Source of the DNA: an uncultured Prevotellaceae bacterium
GTDB taxonomy: Bacteria > Bacteroidota > Bacteroidia > Bacteroidales > Bacteroidaceae
Reading direction: 5' to 3'
NCBI GenBank assembly: GCA_900318775.1
Contig: ONLY01000023.1
Location: 1-46,265 of the forward strand
Length of the DNA stretch: 46,265 nucleotides
Made by a program: the position numbers and the translations under genes. Below, in pieces: positions 22,773 to 31,742 of the stretch; position 1 is the stretch's first letter, and every line of letters starts with the position of its first letter. The notes under the pieces are model-generated. The model searched no databases. It had not been told where the DNA came from and saw only the letters and a program-made list of their open reading frames with translations.

Positions 22773-24830
22773 ATGACTACAACAAAATCCCCTAAGCCGG
22801 GAAAGAAACCGGCTCCCGTGAAGCACATTGGGATTGTAAAGAATGATCCTTGGCTTGAACCATTCGAGGATGCTATCCGTGGTCGTCATGACCACGTGCT
22901 CTACAAATTGAACGAACTGACAAATGGCGGAAAACAGTCTCTGTCAGATTTTGCCAGTGGCCACTTGTATTTCGGTCTTCACAAGACCTCTAGAGGATGG
23001 GTGCTGCGCGAGTGGGCACCTAATGCCACTGAGATTTACCTCATAGGTGACTTTAATGGCTGGCAAGAACAGGAGGAATATAAGATGACCCGCATTGACA
23101 ACGGCAATTGGGAAATCAAACTTAAAGCCAGCCAGATGCACCATGGAGACCTCTATAAACTGAAAGTGAAGTGGTGCGGTGGAGAAGGGGAGAGGATTCC
23201 TACTTATGCGACCCGCGTGGTACAGGATCCTAACACCAATATCTTCTCTGCGCAAGTATGGGCACCAGCTCAAACCTACGAATTCAAAAAGAAAAACTTT
23301 AAGCCAGATACCAATCCTCTGCTGATTTATGAATGCCATATTGGCATGGCTCAAGATGCAGAGAAGGTGGGCACCTATATTGAATTTAAGGAGAACGTAC
23401 TCCCCCGAATCAAGAAGGATGGCTACAATGCGATCCAAGTGATGGCCATTGCAGAGCATCCTTATTATGGCTCGTTTGGCTACCATGTCAGCAACTTCTT
23501 TGCACCCTCTAGCCGTTTCGGTACACCAGAGGAACTGAAGGAACTTATTGACACAGCGCATGAGATGGGCATTTCTGTCATCATGGACATTGTGCACTCT
23601 CATGCCGTGAAGAACGAGATAGAGGGACTTGGCAACTTTGCAGGTGATGGGTGTCAATTCTTCATGCAAGGAGGACGCCGTGAGCATCCTGCATGGGATT
23701 CCCTCTGTTTCGACTATGGCAAAAATGAGGTTATCCACTACCTACTTTCCAACTGCAAGTATTGGCTTGAAGAGTTCAAGTTTGATGGATTCCGTTTCGA
23801 TGGCGTTACTTCAATGCTTTACTATAGCCACGGACTTGGTGAGTCATTTGGAGGATATGAAGACTACTATAACGGGCATGAAGATGATGAAGCCATTGCT
23901 TATCTTACACTAGCCAATCTGCTTATTCATGAGGTCAATCCCAAGGCTATCACTATCGCGGAAGAAGTATCAGGAATGCCAGGCTTGGCTGCACCTTTCA
24001 AAGATGGTGGATATGGCTTTGACTACCGCATGGCGATGAATATTCCAGATTATTGGATTAAGACCATTAAGGAACTCAAAGATGAGGATTGGAAACCCTC
24101 TTCCATGTTTTGGGAAACCACAAACCGTCGCCAAGACGAGAAGACCATCTCATACGCAGAAAGCCATGACCAGGCGCTTGTAGGTGACAAGACAATCGTA
24201 TTCCGTCTTATTGATGCAGATATGTACTGGCACTTCAAGATAGGTGATGAGAACTTTATGGTCAATCGTGGTATAGCGCTTCACAAGATGATTCGTCTGT
24301 TGACAGCCTCAACCATCAACGGAGGATACCTCAACTTCATGGGCAACGAGTTTGGACATCCCGAATGGATTGACTTTCCACGAGAAGGTAACGGATGGGG
24401 GTATAAATATGCTCGAAGGCAATGGAATCTTGTTGACAATAAAGAGTTGTGCTACCACTACTTAGGAGATTTCGACAAAGCGATGCTCAATGTTATCAAA
24501 ACAGAGAAGAACTTCCAAAAGACACCTGTTAGAGAGGTATGGCACAACGATGGAGACCAAATTCTTGCTTTCTCACGCGGAGACCTGTTATTTGTATTCA
24601 ACTTCTCTCCAAATAGGTCTTACACAGATTATGGTTTCATTGTTCCGCAAGGTAGTTATGATGTGGTGCTCAACACAGACAGCAAACTATATGGCGGCAA
24701 TGACCTTGCTGACGACTCGGTGCGTCACTTTACAAATTATGACCCAATCTACGAGAAAGACGGTAAAGGCTGGCTGATGCTATACATCCCAGCACGTTCA
24801 GCCGTTGTTCTCAGAAAAAATGCTGAATAA
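22773..24830 (+). CDS. glgB: 1,4-alpha-glucan branching enzyme
   Basis: 685 aa. A CBM48-like domain ('WVLREWAPNATEIYLIGDFN') precedes the GH13 barrel. The nucleophile region is 'FDGFRFDGVTSMLY', the acid/base region 'ITIAEEVSGMPG' and the third carboxylate 'AESHDQALVGDK'. 'YHVSNFFAPSSRFGTPEELK' (Y-H-V-x-N-F-F) resembles the eukaryotic and GH13_8 type rather than E. coli GlgB, as is usual in Bacteroidetes. It introduces alpha-1,6 branches into glycogen. The N-terminal ~20 residues are Lys/Pro-rich and probably disordered. Confidence 0.96.
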   Translation: MTTTKSPKPGKKPAPVKHIGIVKNDPWLEPFEDAIRGRHDHVLYKLNELTNGGKQSLSDFASGHLYFGLHKTSRGWVLREWAPNATEIYLIGDFNGWQEQEEYKMTRIDNGNWEIKLKASQMHHGDLYKLKVKWCGGEGERIPTYATRVVQDPNTNIFSAQVWAPAQTYEFKKKNFKPDTNPLLIYECHIGMAQDAEKVGTYIEFKENVLPRIKKDGYNAIQVMAIAEHPYYGSFGYHVSNFFAPSSRFGTPEELKELIDTAHEMGISVIMDIVHSHAVKNEIEGLGNFAGDGCQFFMQGGRREHPAWDSLCFDYGKNEVIHYLLSNCKYWLEEFKFDGFRFDGVTSMLYYSHGLGESFGGYEDYYNGHEDDEAIAYLTLANLLIHEVNPKAITIAEEVSGMPGLAAPFKDGGYGFDYRMAMNIPDYWIKTIKELKDEDWKPSSMFWETTNRRQDEKTISYAESHDQALVGDKTIVFRLIDADMYWHFKIGDENFMVNRGIALHKMIRLLTASTINGGYLNFMGNEFGHPEWIDFPREGNGWGYKYARRQWNLVDNKELCYHYLGDFDKAMLNVIKTEKNFQKTPVREVWHNDGDQILAFSRGDLLFVFNFSPNRSYTDYGFIVPQGSYDVVLNTDSKLYGGNDLADDSVRHFTNYDPIYEKDGKGWLMLYIPARSAVVLRKNAE

Positions 24831-24833
24831 AGA

Positions 24834-26063
24834 GTGAAACATGATCGTCCATCCCAACAGAATACCGCAGGAATCATCCGATATTCCTGCGGAATTCTGT
24901 TTATGCTTTTTTCCTTCTTCTACTTGTTCTGCTTGCAAGGTGAAATCTTAGCAGAGGCAGAATATGTCTATTCTAAAGGACTGAATAGATACCATCTGCT
25001 GATGGGAGCTATTATCATCACTGCGATTTTACAACTCGTGCAGTGGGCAGTAAGCAAGTTGTCGCAGCTGCCTGCCAACAGGCATGCATTGTCCTATATC
25101 CCATCCGCTTTACTCTTGGCGATTCTTACGGATATTGACCGAGATACTATCCAGCATTTCTCTTTTGGCCCATGGGTATGGATTGCCCCTCTGATTATCA
25201 TTATGTATGTAGCATTGGTGATAGTTGTCCGCACCATTCATTCATCTAGCGATGATGCTGTCACCTCTGTAAAATCCCAGATATTCCCGGATTTTATTAT
25301 CATGTTTGTACTCATGCTGATAGTGGGATGGATTCCTACATCAACAGATGTCTATCACTATGAACTGAAAGCGGAACGACTCATCATGGAGAAAGACTAT
25401 GAAGGAGCTGCAAGAGTAGGAGAGACCTCACTGCGCACGAGCGCCCGACTTACGCAACTGCGTATGTATGCCCTCTCAAAGATGAATCAGCTGCCGGAAC
25501 GCATTTTTGAGTATCCTCAATATGATGGCTCAAAAGGATTGCTTGATGTGACAGACACAATCCCCACCTATCGGTTCAGCCCACAAAACATCTGTTTCCA
25601 TCTTGGGGCTCTCTGTGGGCCAAGCGTCCATAGCACAGACCGATTCTACAACCTCGTATTAAATGATTCCATTTGGAATCAGCACACCGTAGATTATTAT
25701 CTGTGCAGCCTTTTGCTTGACAAGAAACTGAATACTTTCTGCAAGAAACTGGAACAATACTATTTGCAGAACGACAGCATTGATGGAGAGCATGCACAAT
25801 TGCCCAAGGCATACAAGGAGGCACTTCTGTTGATAGGAGAACCTGCGGCTGCAGCAAAAGGGCTTATCGTGGTGCATCACGATTCCCTTACGACCGTAAC
25901 AGACCAAGAGGTTATAAAGCGCTTCAATGCATACAAAGAACTCAAGGACGAATGGCCCAATCAAATAGAACGCATCAATAAGACCCATCGTGAATTTGGC
26001 GACACGTATTGGTGGTACTATGATTTCAGTCACTTGGCTAAGGGAGAGCTTCAACAACGTTAA
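24834..26063 (+). CDS. membrane protein with cytoplasmic-or-periplasmic repeat-like C-terminus (DUF6057-like)
   Basis: 409 aa from a GTG start 4 bp after glgB. Four or five hydrophobic spans lie in the first ~170 residues. A soluble region follows that begins 'DVYHYELKAERLIMEKDYEGAARVGE' and has helical, TPR-like character ('LRMYALSKMNQLPERIF'). The last part ('EFGDTYWWYYDFSH') is distinctive. I associate this architecture with the Bacteroidales DUF6057 group but could not confirm it. It is 2 bp before the MATE gene, so it is co-transcribed. Function unknown. Confidence 0.7.
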   Translation: MKHDRPSQQNTAGIIRYSCGILFMLFSFFYLFCLQGEILAEAEYVYSKGLNRYHLLMGAIIITAILQLVQWAVSKLSQLPANRHALSYIPSALLLAILTDIDRDTIQHFSFGPWVWIAPLIIIMYVALVIVVRTIHSSSDDAVTSVKSQIFPDFIIMFVLMLIVGWIPTSTDVYHYELKAERLIMEKDYEGAARVGETSLRTSARLTQLRMYALSKMNQLPERIFEYPQYDGSKGLLDVTDTIPTYRFSPQNICFHLGALCGPSVHSTDRFYNLVLNDSIWNQHTVDYYLCSLLLDKKLNTFCKKLEQYYLQNDSIDGEHAQLPKAYKEALLLIGEPAAAAKGLIVVHHDSLTTVTDQEVIKRFNAYKELKDEWPNQIERINKTHREFGDTYWWYYDFSHLAKGELQQR

Positions 26064-26065
26064 AC

Positions 26066-27409
26066 ATGTCACTTCCCATGCCTAAAAAGCGTCCTTCACG
26101 TGAGATGGCCATCCTGCTTTTGGCCATCCCTATTATTATTACCCAGCTGGGAGGCATTTTGCAAGGATGGGCGGACACTATCATGGTGGGGCAGTACGGT
26201 ACGCCTGAACTATCTGCAGCAGGCTTTGTTAACAATGTATTCAACCTGTTCATCTTTTTCCTTTTGGGCATTTCATACGCTACGACTCCTATTGTTGGAG
26301 CTTTATACACTCAAGGAAAATACAACAGGGTTGCGAGGACACTTCATGAGAGCAATGTGGTGAATCTGCTGGCCAGCATTGTCGTCGTTTGTATCCTCTT
26401 CGTCTTATATCTCAACATTGATGCTCTTGGACAACCCCAAGAATTGCTTCCTCTTATACGCCCTTACTTTATTGTCCTGCTATTGTCATTGCCTTTTATG
26501 GCACTCTTCAACTCCATGAAGCAATTCTCTGACGCTCTGGGTAATACCCAAATAGCGATGTGGGTGATGATTGGCAGCAACATCGTCAATATTCTTCTGA
26601 ACTACGTGCTTATATTCACGTTTAATTGGGGACTTCTTGGAGCAGGATTATCTACGCTCATCTCCCGAGCTCTCATGCCACTTGCAATGGCATTAGCCAT
26701 GAAGAAATGGAATCCGCGAACCATTGATTGTAGTCTATCAAGTTTTGCCGGCAAACCTTCTGCCATCTCCTGGCAACTCATCAAATTAGGATTTCCCATT
26801 TCTATTCAATTGTGTCTAGAAGCCTGTTCTTTCAACGTTAGCGCGCTCTTTATGGGCTGGATTGGCGCAGCCGCATTGGCAGCTCATCAAGTGATGGGAA
26901 CTGTGTGCCAGCTTGCATTCATGGTTGTATATGGGATTGGAGCGGCTGCAGCTATCCGCATAGCACATTATCGTGGTGTTGGGAAATGGGACGAGGTGCG
27001 GCGCACGGCTAAAGCTGCACTCTTCCTGTCATGCGGAATAGACGCAGTACTTGTTAGCATCATTTGCTTATTGAGCCATCCTATTGCCCACATCTTCACT
27101 ACAAGCCACGAGGTGACACTCCTTTTCCTATCCTTCATACCTGCTTTCATCTGTTATCAAATAGGAGATTGCATGCAAATCATTTATGCAAATGCCCTGC
27201 GTGCCATTGAATCTGTCAAAGCCATGATGATTTACGCTGTTATTGCATATGTCATCGTCAGCATTCCGCTGGCTTACATTTTTGCATTCACGCTTCACAT
27301 GGGGGCTGCGGGAGTCTGGTGGTCCTTTCCATTTGGTCTTACCACTGCTGGTCTCTGCTACTATTTCCAGTTCTGTCGAAAAGTAAGATTAAAAGAAGTG
27401 AATTTGTAA
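26066..27409 (+). CDS. MATE family efflux transporter
   Basis: 447 aa with 12 hydrophobic segments. MATE hallmarks include 'IPIIITQLGGILQGWADTIMVGQYG' (N-terminal half) and the equivalent region after ~225, 'GFPISIQLCLEACSFNVSALFMGWIGAAALAAHQV' (key residues P-x-x-x-Q-x-x-x-E, then G-x-x-A-L-A-A-H-Q). It exports drugs or metabolites by Na+ or H+ antiport across the inner membrane. It is the last gene of the 20.3-27.4 kb block and converges on rnz; no clear terminator was seen between them. Confidence 0.95.
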   Translation: MSLPMPKKRPSREMAILLLAIPIIITQLGGILQGWADTIMVGQYGTPELSAAGFVNNVFNLFIFFLLGISYATTPIVGALYTQGKYNRVARTLHESNVVNLLASIVVVCILFVLYLNIDALGQPQELLPLIRPYFIVLLLSLPFMALFNSMKQFSDALGNTQIAMWVMIGSNIVNILLNYVLIFTFNWGLLGAGLSTLISRALMPLAMALAMKKWNPRTIDCSLSSFAGKPSAISWQLIKLGFPISIQLCLEACSFNVSALFMGWIGAAALAAHQVMGTVCQLAFMVVYGIGAAAAIRIAHYRGVGKWDEVRRTAKAALFLSCGIDAVLVSIICLLSHPIAHIFTTSHEVTLLFLSFIPAFICYQIGDCMQIIYANALRAIESVKAMMIYAVIAYVIVSIPLAYIFAFTLHMGAAGVWWSFPFGLTTAGLCYYFQFCRKVRLKEVNL

Positions 27410-27482
27410 TTTACAGCAATTGGTTTTCAGAAGAGAACAATGCACACAAAACAACGCTGCCAATCTGCGAAAAAGAGTGTGT

Positions 27483-28397
27483 TTATAATATAATTTTCCG
27501 TCCGTCTTCAGCAAGAGTTGTATTCGGAAATATTTGCCGAGCTTCTTGCAGGAGTTGGTCTTCGGTTAGATACCGCGAAGAAAAATGTCCAAGGATTAGC
27601 TGTTGCACTTGAGCGACCTGTGCAATTTGTGCGGCTTGTGCTGCGGTGCTATGATAGGTCTTCTTGGCAAGTAGTGCATGCTCTTGGGCAAAAGTCGCTT
27701 CGTGATAGAGGCAGGTGCAACCTTGAATCTGTTCAGAAATGGATGGACGGTAAATAGTGTCAGTACAATAGGCATAGGAGCGGACCGGGGCAGATGGGGT
27801 AGTGAGTCTGTCATTGGGAATGATGGTTCCATCATCGAGTGTCCAATCCATTCCTGCCTTGATATTATTGATTTGAGAGATGGGGATATGGTAGAAATCA
27901 ATCATGTCACGGCGAATGTGACGTGGTGTGGGCTTCTCTTTGAAAAGATAGCCACAACATGGAATACGATGGGATAGCGGCAGAGTGGATATTTGTACGG
28001 AACGGTCCTCATAGACGACTTGAGATGTCTTTGTATCTATCTCATGAAGAATAATTTTGTATGGTGAATCATTGCAGAAGTAGTCTATTTGAGGTTGAAA
28101 CACGTGTTGTAAATCACTTGGCCCATACACATGAAGGTCTTGAATACGTCCTAACAATCCAAAGGTGGAAAGCAGTCCAAGAAGGCCAAAAACATGGTCT
28201 CCATGCAGATGTGTGAGAAAGATAGCTTGCAGATGCGAGAAGTGGAGGTGCGTACGACGCAATGCCATCTGTGCGCCCTCAGCACAATCCAGCATGAAGA
28301 GTTTCTCGCGTATGTTGACCACTTGTGCAGAGCCAAGCCGGCGAGGAGTGGGAAGAGCGGCTCCGCATCCAAGTATATTGATTTCAAATTTTTCCAT
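27483..28397 (-). CDS. rnz: ribonuclease Z
   Basis: 304 aa from the ATG at 28397; an upstream in-frame start would overlap the preceding gene by 58 bp and adds unrelated residues. The zinc site H-x-H-x-D-H is 'LTHLHGDHVFGL', with further ligands in 'LYHEATFAQ' and 'LILGHFSSRY'. The N-terminus 'FEINILGCGAALPTPRR' is standard. It trims the 3' ends of tRNA precursors. The gene starts 14 bp after the addB-like stop and is probably co-transcribed with it. Confidence 0.95.
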   Translation of the reverse strand: MEKFEINILGCGAALPTPRRLGSAQVVNIREKLFMLDCAEGAQMALRRTHLHFSHLQAIFLTHLHGDHVFGLLGLLSTFGLLGRIQDLHVYGPSDLQHVFQPQIDYFCNDSPYKIILHEIDTKTSQVVYEDRSVQISTLPLSHRIPCCGYLFKEKPTPRHIRRDMIDFYHIPISQINNIKAGMDWTLDDGTIIPNDRLTTPSAPVRSYAYCTDTIYRPSISEQIQGCTCLYHEATFAQEHALLAKKTYHSTAAQAAQIAQVAQVQQLILGHFSSRYLTEDQLLQEARQIFPNTTLAEDGRKIIL

Positions 28398-28411
28398 GTA
28401 TATGAGATGTG

Positions 28412-31400
28412 CTATTGATTTTTTTGTGGGTGGCGTCGGCAGAAGGCGAGGAAATCGCAAAAGGCGCAATTCTGTTCGTCTTCACATTGACAAAAAACAC
28501 CATTGGGGGTGCTTTCGTTGATATATGGTGTAAATATTTCTTTAATCTTTTGAGAAAGCATCGCATAGAACCCTTCCCCATATTCTTGCTTGAAATTTTC
28601 GATGGTTTCTTTTTTCGTGTCACTGGATTGAGCCAGTTTTAGAATACCAGAATAGTTGTCTCCATAATCTTTGGCGCAATACATCAAGGCTGGCACCACT
28701 GCGTCATGCTCATATGGAGCACCTTCTGCAGTCAGCACCCAGCAATAATAGAATGCTTGCATCAGATGATAATTGCCCGCACATTTCTGAGGATTGAAGA
28801 GTTCATCCAATGTTTTAGCCGCATGAGCTTTACTGCTGGTTTTGTAGTCAACGATACGGATTAAGTCTCTTGATGGCGATGCCAATAAATCAAGTCTATC
28901 AATATATCCGCCCAAGAGCAACTCGTGGCTTGAGAGTTTAGACAAAAGCTGGACTCGGCTTGACATCTGGGACTCATCTTGGGTTCCATCGCCATTTCCA
29001 AAACTATTGAGAGATGCAAGATGGAATTTTGTTGTGTATTTTTGTTCTTGGCTAATAATCTGCCAATACCCTCCTTCTTGTTCCAATTCTTCTGCCATTA
29101 GCGCATCAGCATCAAGCTGGTTTAGAACGAATTCTTTAATGACGTGCCGATTGATGAGCTGTGTTCCATTCAGCAGAAGCTTACGTCCTCCCGCCATTCC
29201 ATAATTAATGGTGTTTCCATCCTTGTCTGTCGCAGGATAATGGAAGAGATTTGTGGCAAAGGCATTGTTGAGTGCTTGAAGGATGGATGTTTCATTGGCA
29301 GCAATGCGTCTAACCTCTTGGCTAGGAAACGGTTTACCCTCCCATGGCATGTAGAGGTGGTGCATCGTGTCGTGGAAGATGGTACCGAACAATGGGCGGT
29401 CAATATCATCTGAGACCTCGTCCTTGGGACGAAGTCCAGCCACATAATTGAGGTAAAACATCAGAGGGCACTTCATATAGGTGTTGATGGCTGATGGTGA
29501 AAGAATTTGATCTTGATTAAACCGATCCATTAATGCAGCCATCACATGTTCGTCTTTCTTCACGCAGATGCTTGCATTGGGCATTGCCTCACTTGTCGAA
29601 GTGAAAGATTTGAGTTCAATCTCCTGTAAAGGTCCGAAAAGTTCATTCTTTTCAGCCAGCGTCTGTAGCATAAAGCGTGACATCTCACCTTTTTTACCAC
29701 CTTCTGTACTAGAGTTGTAGAGTAGGGTAATGTGCTCAGCCCGTTGAATAAGACGATAATAATAATATGCATAGAGGCTAACTTCCTTCTCAATGGTTGT
29801 CATGCCAAAAGCAGCACGAAGCGTGTATGGAATCAGAGAAGCCCGCTTGTCGCTTTTAGGCAGTTGACCTTCGTTGACAGATAGCATAATGACATTTTTG
29901 AAATCCAAGTTACGAGTTTCAAGCAATCCCATCACTTGCAATCCTATGGCAGGCTCGCCATGGAAAGGAATTGTGGCTTGCTCCATCATTTGGAGGATAA
30001 GCCTTGACAGCATCTCATTGTTGAGGTTCTGTATCGTGGCATGACTTTCTTGCAAAGTATGGAAACGATTGATAATCGTGTATGTCATGAAGAGGCTTTC
30101 CTTGTACAATTGCAACGTTTGGTCATTGTAATCCCGTTCCTTTTGATAGCAACATCCCACCATAGAAATAATTTCAGACAAGTAGGCTGTCAGTTCTTTA
30201 CCTGAGACAGATGAGAAAATCTTCTTCATTGTAACGTCATCTTCAAACAACTCGTTGCCAGGAAATATTACATTGTATTTTGCAAGTATTTGGAGTTTTT
30301 CACGACTCTGAACACCAGAAAGCTTTTGAATCAGAGCGTGCTTCAAAACAGCAGCCACCTGCTTGTAACACCATGTGCCCGTTTGAGTGCGTCCATGCAC
30401 TTGCAAATCCAACAATACTTGAATCAGCGAATATGCAGGTGTGGCGGATAGGGGATACCCCATGGTGACATTCATAGAAGACACATCACCAATGCTATGC
30501 AGAACAGGTTGCAAAAGTTTCTCATCGCACAAAATCACAGCGGTTTCCCTCAATGGTTCGTTTTCTTTTAGATGTTCCTTGAGCCATGTATGGATAAATC
30601 GTGCCTGAGCATTGTCTGTGGGTGATTGGATAAAGGCTATCTGCTTAGGGGACTGCATATTTTTGAATAAGTCCTGACCAGCAAACTCATTGCCCAATAC
30701 ACGGATGTTCTCTAAAATAAACTGTCCGGCCTCATATTTGGTCTGAATGGATGACTGACGATTATTCTTAGCATAAGAAATATCATAGTCCCAATAAAAC
30801 TTGGCATTGTGGTGCTTCTTGATGTGGCGAAATAGTTCCATTTCTGTTTTATTCAGCACGTTGAAGCCTACCATGACGTACGTTTGAGCATGCAGTCGGT
30901 CATTCACACGCTTGAATTCTTCAGAATCTTCTTTTGACAAGGCCTCTATCACCTGCCGTTTCAACATACCCTCATACACCATTGTCATTCCGTCGTTCCC
31001 TTCTAGCAATGATTTGCGATAGGCTTTGTATATGTTTGCCATTTGGCACCACAACGCATTGAAATGGCTTTTTATGGGAGTGTTAGGATTCTCCTTATCA
31101 AGAATCTTGCCAAAAAAAGCCTCGATGGCTTCTCGTTGTTCTTCCTCTAGAAAAGAGAAGTCTGTCATTTCTTTCCAATCTGCAATATTCAGAAATAGTT
31201 TCTCTGGCTCCACCATGTTACTATCGATATCCTGAAAATCGCTGAGCATCATTTCCATCAGTGGATAGAGTTGATCGAAGGTCTTTGAGGGTTGCATAAT
31301 CTGCTGATACACTTCCCAAAGTTTTACTGTCAAATAGATACTATCACCTACAGTCACGTCCGACAATGAGGCGAACAACTCACTGATTGTTGTATATTCA

Positions 31401-31555
31401 GGAGTCCACATCGTTTGTCCATGTGCGTTGCTCCACAAATACTCGTTGAAGAATAACGATGCACGCTTATTGGGAAAGATGATAGTTGTATGTTCGAAGT
31501 TTCCATCCAGTTTTCTGTACAGGTCTTCAGCAACAAGTTTCAAGAAAGGTGTCAT
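28412..31555 (-). CDS. AddB-like PD-(D/E)XK nuclease
   Basis: 1047 aa from the ATG at 31555. The -7 box at 31600-31607 is too close to the alternative start at 31588 to leave a leader, so 31555 is preferred. The N-terminal two thirds resemble a UvrD-like helicase but lack a Walker A GKT ('TTIIFPNKRASLFF' occupies that place). The C-terminal nuclease has 'FGTIFHDTMHHLY', 'GYIDRLDLL' and 'IRIVDYKTSS' (D-x-K). The iron-sulfur cluster cysteines are present: one in 'YMKCPLMFY' and C-x2-C-x5-C near the end. It is probably the AddB subunit of an AddAB double-strand-break repair complex. The AddA partner is not in this window. Confidence 0.88.
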   Translation of the reverse strand: MTPFLKLVAEDLYRKLDGNFEHTTIIFPNKRASLFFNEYLWSNAHGQTMWTPEYTTISELFASLSDVTVGDSIYLTVKLWEVYQQIMQPSKTFDQLYPLMEMMLSDFQDIDSNMVEPEKLFLNIADWKEMTDFSFLEEEQREAIEAFFGKILDKENPNTPIKSHFNALWCQMANIYKAYRKSLLEGNDGMTMVYEGMLKRQVIEALSKEDSEEFKRVNDRLHAQTYVMVGFNVLNKTEMELFRHIKKHHNAKFYWDYDISYAKNNRQSSIQTKYEAGQFILENIRVLGNEFAGQDLFKNMQSPKQIAFIQSPTDNAQARFIHTWLKEHLKENEPLRETAVILCDEKLLQPVLHSIGDVSSMNVTMGYPLSATPAYSLIQVLLDLQVHGRTQTGTWCYKQVAAVLKHALIQKLSGVQSREKLQILAKYNVIFPGNELFEDDVTMKKIFSSVSGKELTAYLSEIISMVGCCYQKERDYNDQTLQLYKESLFMTYTIINRFHTLQESHATIQNLNNEMLSRLILQMMEQATIPFHGEPAIGLQVMGLLETRNLDFKNVIMLSVNEGQLPKSDKRASLIPYTLRAAFGMTTIEKEVSLYAYYYYRLIQRAEHITLLYNSSTEGGKKGEMSRFMLQTLAEKNELFGPLQEIELKSFTSTSEAMPNASICVKKDEHVMAALMDRFNQDQILSPSAINTYMKCPLMFYLNYVAGLRPKDEVSDDIDRPLFGTIFHDTMHHLYMPWEGKPFPSQEVRRIAANETSILQALNNAFATNLFHYPATDKDGNTINYGMAGGRKLLLNGTQLINRHVIKEFVLNQLDADALMAEELEQEGGYWQIISQEQKYTTKFHLASLNSFGNGDGTQDESQMSSRVQLLSKLSSHELLLGGYIDRLDLLASPSRDLIRIVDYKTSSKAHAAKTLDELFNPQKCAGNYHLMQAFYYCWVLTAEGAPYEHDAVVPALMYCAKDYGDNYSGILKLAQSSDTKKETIENFKQEYGEGFYAMLSQKIKEIFTPYINESTPNGVFCQCEDEQNCAFCDFLAFCRRHPQKNQ

Positions 31556-31599
31556 GATGTACGGGTTCTTATCTCTATAAACAATCAACGTTTAACTTG

Positions 31600-31607
31600 C
31601 AAAAATA
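31600..31607 (-). promoter_or_regulatory. -7 box of the addB-like/rnz operon
   Basis: TATTTTTG on the minus strand fits TAnnTTTG and lies 44 bp upstream of the preferred start codon at 31555. Confidence 0.45.
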
Positions 31608-31683
31608 GAAAGAAATCTTAGGCTTGGCAAATTTTAAAGTCATTTTCTATGCTCGGAAGTGCGCCCGAATGGAAAAAGTTGAT

Positions 31684-31691
31684 TACCTTTG
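31684..31691 (+). promoter_or_regulatory. -7 box of the M6 protease gene
   Basis: TACCTTTG fits TAnnTTTG; the start codon is about 50 bp downstream. No -33 TTG at the standard distance. Confidence 0.5.
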
Positions 31692-31742
31692 TACAAGTCT
31701 CACCACGAGGCTTGAATTTTAAAGCCATCACATTCAATGATA

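Noticed and set aside
22944..23738. 264-aa minus-strand frame
   Set aside because: Antisense to glgB, whose reading frame is unambiguous.
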